Shown here: positions 31,470 to 44,167 of the stretch, piece after piece
Position numbering within the stretch: position 1 is the stretch's first letter
Layout: every line of letters begins with the position of its first letter
Source: Notospermus geniculatus
Lineage: Eukaryota > Nemertea > Pilidiophora > Heteronemertea > Lineidae
Direction of reading: 5' to 3'
Assembly: GCA_002633025.1 (NCBI GenBank)
Contig: NMRB01001211.1
Location: 135,215 to 199,214 of the forward strand
Length of the DNA stretch: 64,000 nucleotides
The notes under the pieces: model-generated
The model's database searches: none
Seen by the model: only the letters and a program-made list of their open reading frames with translations
What the model was told of the DNA's origin: nothing
Translations under genes and position numbers: made by a program

Positions 31470-31880
31470 GGTTCCCGATCTTCATTGTTTTTGGTCGTGG
31501 TGTCAGTGTAGGTGTGTGTGCGCACGTGCGTGTGTGTGTGTGTGTCCGTCTGTCACGCGACGCCTCCATATCTTATCTCCTTCAACAGCTACAGCTCTGG
31601 CAACACTATCCCTAGGTTTGTCAACCTGGGCAATCCAATGAGCTAATCATTTTCAACATCAGATGCCTCCATCATGATGTAATCAACATATCGGACTTGA
31701 TATTTTGTCCGTCACGCTTTATTTGATGCCATAACTCAGCTCTTTTAACACCTAATGCAATGGAAACAGGTTCTACCCTTAGGTTTTCATACCCTAGGAA
31801 TCCAATGGACTGATTACTTTTGATCTGAGATGTTGGGGTTATGGTGATATTGATATCACAAATTTGCGATAACTGCGAAA
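31470..31880 (+). repeat. Partial copy of the ATGGTTCCCG element
   Basis: Repeats 21458-21900 (GTTTTTGGTCGTGGTGTC, GT-rich tract, CCTAGGTTTGTCAACCTGGG). Its right part is absent. Confidence 0.75.
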
Positions 31881-32237
31881 CATGCGAAAAATATTGCCCG
31901 GCGGGCACAAGTTGTCTTTGTTTTGATTAGCGCACAGCGCCATCTGTTAATACATGGTGACACTACGCTACAGCACAGGCCCCTGGAGAGCTATCAGTGA
32001 GTTTAGAACATGTATCTAACCAAACGTATCTAAAACACACCACGAGCTCACAAATTCGTGAGCACGGGGTGTGTTTTTTACGAACTATTGTTTTTTGATC
32101 AGATGCATGTTCTAAACTCACTGATAGCTCTCTAGGGGCCTGTGCAATAGCGTAGTGTCACCGCGTATTAACAGACGGCGCTGTGCGCTAATCAAAATAA
32201 AGACAACTTGTGCCCAGCGGGCAATATTTTTTGCATG
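31881..32237. mobile_element. 357-bp hairpin element
   Basis: Arms of about 165 bp mirror each other, from GAAAAATATTGCCCGGCGGG to CAGCGGGCAATATTTTTTGC, around a central CACCACGAGCTCACAAATTC hairpin. Confidence 0.85.
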
Positions 32238-33197
32238 CCTCCCTTTACGTCAGACTGTGACACTTATCCTTTGTTCAACACAAAAGATAAGTGTCACACT
32301 TCGACTTAAGCATGTTAAGTATGTTTATGAATATGGACCCGGGGCCGGTATTCATTCTGTGCAATATTGGCCAAAATGCCCCAAGGATATCACAGAACAA
32401 TGGCACTGCTATGGTGCTGCTGGGGATTACATAATGAAGTAATGAATGGTATCAGGAAACAGCCTAGCCTCAACAAAGTCTGGCAAACAAAATTGAGTTG
32501 AGCTCTGTTTAACACGTTCGCTGCCATGGCTAAAATATCATTTTATCTGCCATTGCCATGACCACCCAGGCCCATTTCAAGTTATTTCATATTGCCAACT
32601 ACGAGCCATAGCTGTACGCCCTCTAGTGTGAGTGTTCCCATAAATCTGGTCAATCCCCACTGCCAGTATGATCATTGGAAGGCTCTCCGTCATTGCCAAA
32701 CTTGTCAATATTAATAGAAAATGCTTTAGCCCTACTACGAGTATACTCGTAGCTGGCAATGGGGAGGAGATCAGCGATTACGATTATAATCGTAGCCCGG
32801 CCAGCAGTCAACGTGTCAAGCAATTCCCCACTAATAATATGATAACATAAGACTTGGCATGCACATGTGGACGGTGTAGCTTGTCTGATGAAATGAGGTC
32901 CAAAGACCATGTGCTCTCCTGCATTTCACTGCAGACCACCAGAAAAAACAGGCATGATAAATGACTATCTATAGAGCTTGTGCAGATGATGTCATCACGG
33001 AAAAATCCGCCATCTTGATGGTCAATTTGACGTCAAACGACATCAGCAACCCACGTGGTGCATTTTGTCGTCAGCGCAAGTGGAGTGTGTGCGTCTTCAA
33101 ACCATGATGCGGTCTACAGGTGGCGCACTTTGTCGTCGACGTCAGCATGGTGGACTGCAAGTCAAAAGTGACGTCACAATGAGCCACTGCACAAGCT
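32238..33197. other. Intergenic stretch between converging genes
   Basis: Contains a remnant of the GGTCCATATTCATAAA element to about 32343, then unrecognised sequence. A short open stretch at 32355-32442 (peptide QYWPKCPKDITEQWHCYGAA) has two cysteines but no clear splice context. At 32985-33200 several TGACGTCA-type words occur. No gene is claimed. Confidence 0.4.
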
Positions 33198-33488
33198 CTA
33201 TACTGTAGCTACACCACCCTGTTCACTTTGTTCCAGTTCATCAGTCTTTTCCTCCTTGCTAACTTCAGCCTCCGGAATATCTGGCACCGGTTCGAGTTCT
33301 TGCTGCATATATGTTCGAATAATCGGTCCACGTGGCGGCATCCAATCTGGTACAACCTTTCCATGGATGCGCCAGACACCGTATTCATTGGCAAGATGTT
33401 TCTCAAAGACTACATACTCCAGCACGTCTTTCACAGAAGTTTCGTCGCCGTACATGGGTCTGCCAAATTGGTCATAAATTGCAAGAAC
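33198..33488 (-). CDS. MRPL45: mL45 last exon
   Basis: Acceptor TTGCTTCAG, phase 0, 96 codons and TAG. Encodes [20 protein letters not shown] and [12 protein letters not shown], then an acidic tail with [13 protein letters not shown]. Confidence 0.93.
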   Translation of the reverse strand, partial: VLAIYDQFGRPMYGDETSVKDVLEYVVFEKHLANEYGVWRIHGKVVPDWMPPRGPIIRTYMQQELEPVPDIPEAEVSKEEKTDELEQSEQGGVATV

Positions 33489-36400
33489 CTGAAGCAAAGA
33501 GACAAGTCAGAAATTAGCTATTTATGCTTCCGATATATACCCTGACGAAATAAAAGGTAAGTGACAAATGAAATGGCCAGGGCCATTGTGCTGACCTATC
33601 ATCATCAAAGTGTTTTAAGCTGTGTTTTATATCAGACATCCGGAATGTGGTATACAGATGCCGAAGCAATATGTTGCAGGGCTTGTCTTCTAAAAACTGC
33701 AGGCGCTCAGTTTTTTGAGGACCTCAGTTCCCCGCAGTGTAGCCTAAATCTGGCTAAGAAATCGCAGAAAAAGCTAAAATGATGATAATGAAATGGTCCA
33801 TGGACCATGTGCTCACCTGGGTGAACGTGCCAGAAAAACAAATGACAAATGTTAAACCAAAATGTTCCAGGGTCATGTATCCTCATTGGATGCACCTGAT
33901 AAATATTGGAGACAATCCAGTTACAGTTCAGGAGTTACTGGACTTTGAACTTTGGTTTTGGCCACCTGGTGGCAAACCGAAGAATCGAATCGCACTGAAA
34001 AGTGGCGTCACAGGTCACCTGACATAGGGATGTATATGTACAAAGTTTCACGTCAATGGCCCAAGCAGTTCCCGTAACACGCCACCACATGACTAAATTT
34101 TGAACTTTGACCTCTGTGACCTTGAAAAGTCGGTCAAATCAAAAACCCTTACTTACGTCATGCATCCTCATTAGACGCATCAATGATAAAAATTTGGAGA
34201 GGATCCAGTCATTAGTTCATGAGTTATTGCACTTTTTGTGTTTTTCGTTTCCGCCACCTGGTGGCCAAACTAAGAGTCAAATCGGGCCGAAACTTGGTGT
34301 CATAGGTCATCTGACCTAGGGGTATATANCTCAGACGTTGACATTGTGTCTGTCACCTTTGTTGTTTTATAGCATGAGTTAATTGACTTTCAAAATAAAC
34401 AATTTAGTAGAAAGGTTCTTTTTTGTAGTCCTATTCACTTGCAATTATTTGTTGTTGTTTATACACACTGGGGCTGAGTGTAATGGAACACCGTCGGAGA
34501 GTGAACCACGAGGTCGGAGGATTGACGGAAACACGTGGCTGGAGTGATTGACAGTTACCACGGCGACGGTTACTTAGTGCCGGGTCACCGTAATGGTTGG
34601 GCTTGCTTCTCACGTTGTGGCGAATAAAGATGGAATCTATCAGTACTATCGATATAATTTCCAACCGATGCTCAGTTTGAATACGGATACAAATAAAATT
34701 AGGCCTATGTAAGTACACAGGATCGTACCCAATGCTTACTTCTTGATCACTTGATACATTAGTTCAGCATCGGACGCGGGAAGAACAGAAACTTGCGCCG
34801 AAAATGACACTTATTTGGCTGCCTCTGGAAATGTCTGAACTCGCCCCAGGTGCTAGGAAATCTCGTGTAAGGCCTCCTAATTCAAAAATTTTTCTGGGGG
34901 AGGCCCCCCCAGACCCCCCGCCGGGGACGCGCCTCCGGCGCGTGTGTCGGGCTCCGCCCGCCAATATGTCAATGACGTCACATGCGCCCGGGCTGTTGGA
35001 AAGGCAGTGGAGAACCCTGAGGTGAGCTAAAAATCATGAAGGCATCGGGTAATCTACATTCCTCTATTCACACAATGTAAAATAATATAGGTTTTTGGTA
35101 TTTTTGTTATGATTTTTCGTATTTTTAAAAACATTTTGGGTCGTTTCATTTGGCTCGTTTCTTTTGAAATGTTTCAATGTTTACATACTACCTTTGGTCT
35201 CAACCTCGCATGGTAAGAGCGACATGCGTCTGGTTTTGCCAGAACGGGTCACATATGCGCCGAGACTGAACTACATGAACGAAATGTTTGTTGAAGAGGG
35301 AAACTGTCATCATACCTGTTTTAAATGCATCCTGACAGTGACTTGAGCATACACATTCGTCTTGGACATCATATCGGTAGTGCGAATGTGGACAACCCTA
35401 GGGGGCTCAATACTTTCAACAAACTTCCATCTGAATGTTCTCTTGATCAGAGTATGGGTCATATCCTTAAAAGAGAAACTGGCACTAAATACAACATCAG
35501 ATCAAACTCATTGGAAGGACTTTTCTAAAGGGTGAGGGAAAATAAGCCAGCTTGTGACTTGGAAGATCTCATGGACAGCCATATTTGAAGCTGAATTGGG
35601 CCAATATTCAGCTGACGCATACAATTCACAGTCATGCATTATTCACACTGTAGGTCAGGTAATGTTCACGTGATATGGGCCAAATTCCAGTTTTCAAGGC
35701 GGCTGCTTTACCGTCATATTGGAAGTCCAATAAATGGGCATTCACAGAGAGGGTTTCTTCTATAGTCACTCACACCAAGTCAGGCCTCTCAATTACATAA
35801 CAGTCTATACAACCCCTATATTTACCCCCTATTTTGGGCTCACTATCCAGTGGAACCGAGGACTGAAGACCCAAGAAGTAAGGGTCGAAGGACCACTCAG
35901 GGAGCGCGAGGGGGAGTTGGAGCCCCCTTTCCCAGAGAAATTGCTAATACTGGCATCTCAGTGAGATTTGAAATAAATGTGAAAAACTCCAGGTAAACAT
36001 TAATGATCTGTAAATTGCCATCTTCAACCACCAAGGGTTAAATAGGTCTATCAGTCCTGTGCAGGAAAGAAAAGTGAGTCTGGCTCTGGGCCTTTGATAA
36101 TTCACAAGTTTGCACCAACTGTATCGGGTGCCAGCTCAGCTACACCACAAGTAGTAGTGGACACCGACATCAAAGCTTTGTCAGAGATCAAAAGCAAACA
36201 GTAGGCTGCAAGTGTTTACGACCCGTCAATCATTCGATTCATGCTGGCGGTGATTATGATTGTTTCACCCTTGGCTGATACTAGTTTGGTATGACACTGT
36301 CATGACTGTAGGTCAATGTATGATGAATCACCACCAACTTCAGGTGAGACCGAGTCCCGTTTTGAGGATGTGTGGATTTGTGTGCTGAACGAAAATTTTC

Positions 36401-39400
36401 TAGTTTATTTTCAAAGATTTCTGGAAATAATCAGTGGGTTTAACTTGTGGAATTAAGTTCTACTTTTCAAACATTCTCCTTTGTCATCAGCTAAAGGTAT
36501 TTGGGGCTCTCAGAGGTAATTTGGGCTCGTTTTTATCAGTGTCTATTTTGGGCTCATGGTAAATTCTATACGACGTTAAACGTCGTAGGGAGCATGTAAT
36601 TGAGAGGCCTGCAAGTAAGATCATTCTAGCTGCTTTTGTTCATGACATGCTGAAATTCCATTTTTTCAAAATGGCCAACTGGCGGCCATATTTGAACACT
36701 GAGCGTGCCAAAATTTGCTGTATGAATAGAGGGGAGTGAGATTAATATTCGTTCAATGTCAAAACAAACCAGCTGCAGCAGTTCATGAGATACAACCCAA
36801 AAGGCAATTTTCAAAGATGGCTGCCATGCCATATTTGATGACCGATCAGGCCAATGCTGAAGACTGAGAGTGAGAGAGTACCCAGCTACATCATCACACA
36901 AAATTAGGACACTCCAGGTCAAATACCCACAAAACGTGCCACCTGAGGTGAAATTTCGAACTTTGACCTCTACGACCTGGAAAAGTAGGTCAAATCAAAA
37001 ACCCGTATAATGTCATGTACCCTCACTAGATGTACAGTACCTATGACAAAAACTTGGTGAGGATCTGACCAACGCTGAAGGCGAAATAGCACTTTAAACA
37101 TTTTCGGATTTGGCCCCCTGGTGGCAAAATGGACAATCAGGTTTTAGCGGAAATTAGTCTGCGGCGCTCAATTACCCTGGGGTAAATGTGTGTGAAGTTA
37201 GGAGTCAATAGCTCGAACGGTTTAGAAATGTGCCCTTCTTAAAGATAATGGTTAATGCTGCTGCCGCCCCCGGCGACACACAAACCGGTGCCATACAAGC
37301 TCACCCCAGAGGTTAGCTAAAGAGGGCTGATGATGCAAGAACAAGCCATATTCACAACCCTGGGTATTCTAATCACTTGTCCAATTGACTTACAGGATAT
37401 GCCTTCTCGGTGACCAGATCATGAAGTCTTGTTTCATTCTTCTTGACACTGGAATAGAAAAGATTTTTTATCAGCACAATATTAGGATTCACAACCCCAG
37501 TCAAATCTCATGATAGGCAGACTGTGCAAAGCTACACTAGAGGCTTGTCAGCCTGGGAGCTTCGCTGGGGTGAGTGAATTACAGTGCGAGTACCGTAGTT
37601 GGCATAAACAATATTGCAGGTTGTAGTATGATGCTTCCACCTAGTGGTAGAGACTGCAAGTAGTAGAGATCTCATGGTTGAGGAGCCGATGAGGTACATT
37701 AGAAAACGCTTAAGTCAGAGACAAGTTGGAAAATGGCCAATCTCGGACAACTTCAAGAAGTCGCATTATCTTTGCGACGTTTATTCCAATAAAAAATAAT
37801 TGCATACCGTATTTATTGGCGTACAAAACGCACTGGGATATAAGCCGCACCCCCTGGACGCCATTACCAAATCCATAAATAAAGCGCACTGGTGAATAAG
37901 GCGCATCCACACCATGCACATTGACCTATACATGCACGTTAGGCTCCAGTTCCATAGAGCTCACGTTGACACTTTTCACGCGCCACGCTTCACGTTTTCC
38001 TTTCGTTCCTCGATTCAGCGCACAACGAGACACACATTACCTGTCCTGTGACATGCTTTCTCCGAGGAACGAAAGGAAAACGTGAAGCGTGGCGCGTGAA
38101 AAGTGTCAACGTGAACTCTATGGAAATGGAGCCTTATACTACTGTACATGAATCAAACCAACACGCGGTAGTGTCAATTTGAGCATGCCTGAGCACACCA
38201 TTACACTTCCTATACAGTTGTCCTGTGCTTATATACAGTCTCGTTCAGCTTTCGTATATTTCTTGGTTCAGTGGGGGTACAGTGTCAAATATTCTAGGAT
38301 GTTCATCTCTTTACCAGATGAATGAAATAATTTGTTAATGTTACTCCAAGACAGTTTTGTCTTGGGGCTGAATATACATATTTTTATTATTTGCATATAG
38401 GGTGTACTAGAATAAAAAAATGCTATTTTCCCCTACACTTGTTCTTTACCCTGATATTGGTATTCCCCAGGGGTATTCCCCTGGCTGTCTGACCCGGATG
38501 TTATGACGTCATTTTCACTACAGTTGGGGGCCATCTCAGCTTTCTTCAACATGAGTTGATAAGATTCATGAATAGCTTGTGAATCATCATGTAAACCATA
38601 CGATGAGATGCCCCCTCACCTGCCAGCCTCGATTTCAAATCAGAAATGGTGGCATGGTCATGATGGTGGCTGACAAAAACGAAAAACTTGAGGGATATAA
38701 GTTCATTTTGGGTGGGAATAAGGGACTTTTTTCAACAAATGGACGGACTAGGGGGCCTAGTATGATTGTGGATGGCATGCAAGGACTGGATTTACAGTTT
38801 AAAGTGAGTGATCAGGTGAACTTTTGACCGTTTTAGCGCCGTGTTGACATTCATGTTGTCAGCATCATCCAACTTGATCACCGTTGTGTCAAGGTTTTGG
38901 GACCTCAAAAAACTTTTTGGAGGGGTGGTGCTTTTGGCCACCCTGATCCTTAAATAAAACGCACCTTCTTATAAGCCGCACCCCCGTTTTTGAGGGCTTC
39001 CTGGGGTCAAAAAGTCGCGCTTTGTACGCCGATAAATACGGTAATTTGTGGACAACAAGTCGGATTGTTTGGTATCTCGGAAGAAACTGCCAGGTGTCTT
39101 CCAATACATTTTTAAAAAATAAATCGTGCAAGTCTGTCATGTGGTGGCAGTAATTATGATTGCCGGAAAATCTTGTCGATGGCGGGAAACCGTCCTGAAG
39201 CAATTGACGAAAAATCTCGTCAATGTCGGGGAACATGTTATAAGGATAACATTAATGCTAACGCTATTTCTGATGTACATATTGCAATGTAAAAAATATC
39301 ATTTAAACGTTAATGTTATCCTTAACACTCGCATATTAAGAATGTAACAGCCATATTGTGTCCTTCCATTTAAGTGTTCTGAACCTTACAGTATTAGGTT

Positions 39401-42019
39401 GATTAAGGACAGAACATACACTTTGTCACCCTGGAGTCAAATATTTGCCAGAACTCCTTCATATCCTGTTGCTGAATACTTACTCATGTAGTAATTCATG
39501 TGCCTCTTTATAAATATCCTGTGCTGTCTGAGCGAATTCTTTCGTATCAAAATCTTCATCATATTGCCTGATTTTCCGAAGTTGTAGATAGGATTTTCCT
39601 TTCTTTTCAAAACCAGTTAACCGTTGCTTTGCGCCCTAGAAAAAAATGAATCAATTATTTTAGCTCAAGTCCACGGCAACAAAGATAAATGTGACCCGCT
39701 CCAGCAAACGCAGGCACTTGTCACAAAGTGATTATCATTTGTGTTGAATAGTGCCCCCAGGTCGATAGATCTGACATTAACTTCCCTATGAACTAAGGTC
39801 AATCTATCTGTCACATCACTTTTAATCTATACATGTATTTTAAATCATAAGTGCGGAGACATTGCAATTCATTTTACGCAAAATGCCCCCTGGAGGGCTT
39901 AATCCAGGTGAAATCGGGCTCATTTTTATCTCTGAGGTGAGTTCACCCACGACTTCTTTCAGATGAAATTTGGAGTGTCTAGCTATTACGGTTAGAAAAC
40001 GTCAGGCATAGGTGGACAGATGGACTAATGGACTGACTCCGAGCCACTTAATACTTATTTGACTTGCTCTGCTGACCTTTGGTCAGCCTGAGCTAAAAAT
40101 AGCTCTTAATGAGGAGGGCGCCATACTTAGCACCACACTGCGTCTCTGTCTGCGCTGTGACCAAAATTTCTTTTGTCTATGTTATTTCAGTTTACTTCTG
40201 GCATGAAAATAACCCGTTTGTTTTGGTCACTCGACAGTAAAACTTACATCATCTAGTAGTAGATGAAAATTTCTCTAATTTCATTATTTGCTTTTTTCCT
40301 TAAAACGATGAAATGTGATACCGATAAAAGCATATGTTTTGTTTCATTATTCCTGTAGAAAATGTACAGGCCATTTTCTCATGACGCAACGTCAACACCT
40401 AAAATGACGCCACGTCAATGACATTGCTGAGGTCACTTCGCTCGCAGCGCCGACCTCTGGGATAAACTCCAATTATCCGAAGATACATCGTACCTCTCTT
40501 GTAAGAGTTGAGAGTCTGCCATCACCCTCTGGTGGAACATACGGCTCAAAAATACCTCCAGATGAGCTGATATTCAATGGCCGTTCCTGGAACTGTCGTG
40601 GAGGTAGTCGTCCTTCTTTTTTCATCTCTGATCTTCGTTGTGCTGGATCCCAGTTCTGGGCTTTCTTTACCTGATCATAGTCCGGCAGCTTAATCTTGAA
40701 TAAACAATGAAAATCGGGATCTCAATGAACAAGTGTGTTAGTGAAAATACTGCCAGCAGACTAAAGGTGCCTATCCAAAGCAGAGTAAAAGTCGAGATTT
40801 TTCTTGCACGGTTCTCTCTCGAGAAAAATCCTGGACCATTCCGAGTGAGAGTGGAACATGTCGACAGTCACTCTCTGCGACGTGTTCATCAGACTTCACG
40901 AGTTTCGCTTCAGAGCTGAGCACTGTCTGCTGGCATTTCCACTTGAGAGTATTTACTGGCATACCAGCTGTCTGATAACTCATGCATTACATTACAATTC
41001 TCAAGTTGCTCACCAGAATAGAACATGTACTATTCACTGCGAGCACTCCCACATAGTTAAACAACTCTCATGCCGTGTTCACACTGGGGTTTTATATCGA
41101 ATCGAATTCGCAATAAAGGCCTATTCCGATATAACGCGTCACACTCAATTCGAAATAGATCACTTCCATTTTTACCAAACCGGTATTTGAATCGGTTTCG
41201 ATTCGCATTAGCCAAATCGAAATAGATGTACTGCACAGTATACATTCAACATGTTCAATGTATGCCTAACGTCATGACATAGTTTATTTCGGGTTGAGTG
41301 TGATGCGTTTTGTTTCGAATCAAAATCGGTTTAGTTGTAGTGTGACCCGACCCGGCGTAACCAAATCGATTTCCGTATTTCGATTTACAGAAACCGATTT
41401 CGATTCGCAATAGGTGGGAACGCAGCATAAGTGACATAATCTGTTTCAGGTGCATCCACCTGACATAAAATTGCGAGAAACTTTCAACACTTCTCTGTTA
41501 CTCTCTGACAGTTACCCGCCGAGTGCCTTCCATGTGGTAGTTACTCTCGGGGAGTCAACTTCTCCGAGAAAACTCTCCCGTGGATAGGCGCCTCTGAGTG
41601 AGTCAACCAGATGGGAGGCGGTGAAATTTTTTTCCACAGCTGTATGTACATGGATATGTACAAAGTTTCAGGTCAATAGCCCCAGCAGTTAGGAAATGTG
41701 CCCTGCTTACGAATGACGATGACAGATGAATGAAGATGACAGATGCATTTCTGTGATATTCACTTCACGTACATGTACGCTGGCGGGATTCTAACGGCTA
41801 CTCAAGAAGTCCTACTGGGTTGCATTTCAAATGCAACCCATAGCCATAGGATTTCTCCATGGACTGATGCTCTATGCGAATTTACACAAACGCACCATTC
41901 ATTCCACATACACATACCTTCATAACTTTTTCTTTTCTAAGCTTTCTCCATTTGATATCGTAGTGTTTATCTTTAACTTGTTGATAGAAGCCGGAGGGAA
42001 GCAGTGAATGACGGAAATT
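33198..42019 (-). CDS. MRPL45: Mitochondrial ribosomal protein mL45, five exons
   Basis: Five exons on the minus strand encode about 266 residues that follow mL45 in order. The family is a TIM44-like domain protein of the large mitoribosomal subunit, on its membrane-facing side in vertebrates. Recognised segments: [85 protein letters not shown]. All neighbouring phases agree. Two parts were not found: exon 1 (mitochondrial targeting peptide) beyond 42019, and an internal exon of roughly 45-50 codons between 33489 and 37393, which in the family carries the VRWSFVESLEP-type strand. Introns are full of transposons. Confidence 0.9.
33783..34328 (+). mobile_element. Family A element
   Basis: Begins AATGAAATGGTCCATGGACC, then ATGTGCTCACCTGGGTGAA; has internal GACCTCTGTGACCTTGAAAA and GGTCATCTGACCTAGGGGTA; runs into a single N at 34329. 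Confidence 0.8.
34330..36929. other. mL45 intron, few recognisable features
   Basis: A GC-rich block at 34885-34960 (CCCCCCGCCGGGGACGCGCC) resembles a dispersed repeat. The word CTGGTTTTGCCAG...GGGTCACATATG at 35225-35260 recurs at 56165-56195. Otherwise unremarkable; I searched here without success for the missing mL45 exon. Confidence 0.45.
36930..37320 (+). mobile_element. Family A fragment
   Basis: Contains ACTTTGACCTCTACGACCTG, AAAACCCGTATAATGTCATG and ATAGCTCGAACGGTTTAGAA in the family A order; diverged. Confidence 0.6.
37394..37448 (-). CDS. MRPL45: mL45 exon ([12 protein letters not shown])
   Basis: Fifty-five nt between TATTCCAG and GTAAGT. Completes a split Asp codon and encodes [18 protein letters not shown]. 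Ends in phase 0, as does the start of the last exon, which leaves room for a missing 0-0 exon. Confidence 0.88.
37703..37803. repeat. AAACGCTTAAGTC repeat, copy 1
   Basis: Similar to 56622-56735: both read AAAACGCT(T)TAAGTC, then ATCTCGGA, then TTATTCCAATAAAA. The GTCGGAGA-like ends suggest a Tigger/pogo remnant, which is inference. Confidence 0.5.
37807..39053. mobile_element. ACCGTATTTATYGGCGTAC TIR element
   Basis: TACCGTATTTATTGGCGTAC at the left is mirrored by GTACGCCGATAAATACGGTA at the right, with ATAAGCCGCACCCCC inside both arms. A 196-bp hairpin is nested at 37940-38135. No transposase frame. Confidence 0.75.
37940..38135. mobile_element. Hairpin element (AACGTGAAGCGTGGCGCGTG)
   Basis: Arms of about 80 bp mirror each other; GTTGACACTTTTCACGCGCC against GGCGCGTGAAAAGTGTCAAC is perfect. 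Nested in the ACCGTATTTAT element. Confidence 0.85.
39484..39635 (-). CDS. MRPL45: mL45 exon ([12 protein letters not shown])
   Basis: One hundred fifty-two nt between TTTCTAG and GTAAGT; phase 0 start, two bases left over at the end. Encodes [20 protein letters not shown] and [14 protein letters not shown]. Confidence 0.92.
40107..40466 (-). mobile_element. AATGAGGA MITE, degenerate copy
   Basis: Mirrors 42332-42707 (for example GACGCAACGTCAACACCTAA and TTCGCTCGCAGCGCCGACCT). Ends are eroded. Confidence 0.65.
40494..40694 (-). CDS. MRPL45: mL45 exon ([13 protein letters not shown])
   Basis: Two hundred one nt, 67 codons, phase 0-0, between TTATTCAAG and GTACGA. Encodes [20 protein letters not shown], a linker, and [20 protein letters not shown], the most conserved mL45 stretch. 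Confidence 0.93.
40766..41593. mobile_element. AGGTGCCTATCCA TIR element
   Basis: AGGTGCCTATCCA at the left is mirrored by TGGATAGGCGCCT at the right; arms continue with TCTCTCGAGAAAAA/CTCCGAGAAAAC words. Another element (about 41071-41429, GCCGTGTTCACACTGG with ATCGAATCG words) is nested inside. Confidence 0.7.
41918..42019 (-). CDS. MRPL45: mL45 N-terminal region exon
   Basis: One hundred two nt, 34 codons, phase 0-0, between TTATTTCCAG and GTATGT. Encodes a basic segment ending [14 protein letters not shown] that continues in frame into IKLPDYDQ. Less conserved than the other exons. Its acceptor sits 12 nt from a GTCCATGGAC transposon end (42032-42062). Confidence 0.8.
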
Positions 42020-42331
42020 CTGGAAATAAATAATGAAATGTCCATGGACGTTGTGCTCACAATACAATAAATTGGAAAGAAAGTCATCTCCGAATATTTC
42101 GCAAATTTTCGATCCCAATCCAATCAGGGTCTTCCTCAGGCTCTACCTTATGTAGAAGACATCCCAGAAGTGAATGAGCTAGAATCTAATGATGGAAGAG
42201 AGTTATCGTATGGAAGAAGCCCTGGACAAACAGGGAGCTATAGAGTCTAGGTTGAATAAGATGTGAAAGGGGACAAAGCCCCCCTTGTTTGGTGCTAGAG
42301 CTTGTTACTAAAAGAAGACCATGAAGACCTG

Positions 42332-42707
42332 TAATGAGGAACCCGCCCTACGGTTTATCCCAACAGGTCGGCGCTGCGAGCGATTGTACCGAAACGACGT
42401 CATTGACGTTGTTTTAGGTGCTGACGTTGCGTCATGAAAAAATTTCCTGTACATTTTTCTACAGGAAGAATGACACAAATGACGTTGTCCTTATCGCTAT
42501 CGGATCTCTTAATTTTAAGAAAAAAAGGAATGAGTTTAAAAGAAAATTTCATCTGCTACACGATGATGTAAGTTTTACTGCCATGCGACCAACACAAATG
42601 GTTTATTTTCACGCCAGAAATAAATGGAAATAACGTTAGAAAAAAGAGATTTCGGTCACATCGCTCGCAGCGCCACGTTGTGACGTTAGTGTGCGGGTTC
42701 CTCATTA
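42332..42707. mobile_element. TAATGAGGAACCCGC MITE
   Basis: TAATGAGGAACCCGC is mirrored by GCGGGTTCCTCATTA. 376 bp, no coding content. Diverged copy at 40107-40466. Confidence 0.85.
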
Positions 42708-42794
42708 GCGAAAGAATGTACGGTAATTACCGGTAGTAGTAGAAGTGTTAGTGTGATTAGGTTGAAAGACATGAGTTTAGTTACAGCTTGTGTA

Positions 42795-43717
42795 ATTAAA
42801 ACAAGCAGTGAAAAATAAAAGGCAATGGAGTTAGTTGCATGCAGCAAAGTAGGCCTACCATGCCTAACCACATGACCCACCCACTGAGAGTGGGCCACTC
42901 CGACTCTCCGAGCGACCGAGTCCAAAGCCAAGGGCAAAGATTAAAGAATGGCCATTCTTTGGCTTTTGGATGGAGTGGGTACCGGTAGGCCTATAGTGCG
43001 TCACCATAAATTATCGCTGGATCCGTCATCTCCACGAAATGTGCATTGTACATGAAGAATTTTCGTTTTTTGTCCTATTGATGCCAAAAGTTATGTGTCA
43101 AAACATTTCAGCAATTTATTTCACGAAGAAATGTAGGCCGTTTAGGCCATCGCAGGTGAGAAAGTGCAGTTTGAATGGGGAAACCCGGGATTATCGATCG
43201 TCGGCCGTGACGGCCAAATTGAGGTCAACATGGCGGATGTATCCTTGGCGACGGAAAATATGTCAGAATTCGGCAATGTCGCACGACAAACACAAGCCCC
43301 AAAAATATTTTCCTTTCGTGATAGGAAAGGGTTTTAGGTGGTTATATTGCTCACACATTTATTTTTATAAAATCATCTTCCAAATATCCACTGACAGCGT
43401 CAGCTCATGGCGGCCCGAGTCAAAAGTGTAAACATTGAAATCGCGTTCGCATTTTTCGGCGGCTGCGTCTACGCATTTATCCTGATTACTTGAGTATTAT
43501 TTTGTGGTATTTCGATGAAATATTTATTCAGGATTATAGACATGTATGGAATATTGTCAGTCAAATGACAAAGGAAGAGGAAATCACTTGAGTTCACAAC
43601 AAGGCCCTCTGAAATTTCGGCCAAACATGTAAACTTCGGCGATAATTTTACGTCACGGACTATAGGCCTAGGCCTACTTTGCAACTCCATTGCCTTTTAT
43701 TTTTCACTGCTTATGTT
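42795..43717. mobile_element. Inverted-repeat element (GGCAATGGAGTT)
   Basis: AAACAAGCAGTGAAAAATAA with AAAGGCAATGGAGTT at the left is mirrored by AACTCCATTGCCTTTTATTT at the right. Arms of about 55 bp enclose about 800 bp. Confidence 0.65.
43230..43337 (+). other. Possible short reading frame MADVSLATENMSEFG
   Basis: ATG in a good context (CAACATGGCGG), 35 codons, then TAG. It could be a first exon or upstream frame near the unseen start of the mL45 gene on the other strand, or chance. Confidence 0.15.
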
Positions 43718-44167
43718 TTACTTTTAAAAATGCCGGACGGATGGAACTTAGCCTTTGAGGGTGGAACAGTTTTTTCCAAAATGTCAACAAAACCACGTGA
43801 GGAGTTCTATAAATATCACACCAACATAAGATTTGTGACGTCATCACTATCCGTGTGTTCCATCACCACCGTGCATGCATTTCGCCCGTCGGTACTTCTT
43901 GATTTCGAAAATCGCGGCCACTATAGGCCTAGACCTACTAACTGTAGCCTACTTGGGCCGAAAGGTGGACAACACTCACATTCATTTGGACATAGTGCAG
44001 CGGTAAATAGTTACCGGTACAAACACGAAAATGGCAGATTGAGATTCTCCGCACAGCATGGGCAGCCATCATCATAGTAGGCAGTTTATGAGATGTACCA
44101 TCGTGGACTGGTTCTAATCTTTGCCACTCCACGCCCATGGCGCTTACTCCACAAAAAAACATTCATT

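Noticed and set aside
32355-32442. Peptide with WPKCPKD and WHCYG as an exon of the C4-like gene
   Set aside because: It does not match the missing exons of that family, and its left side lies in a transposon remnant.
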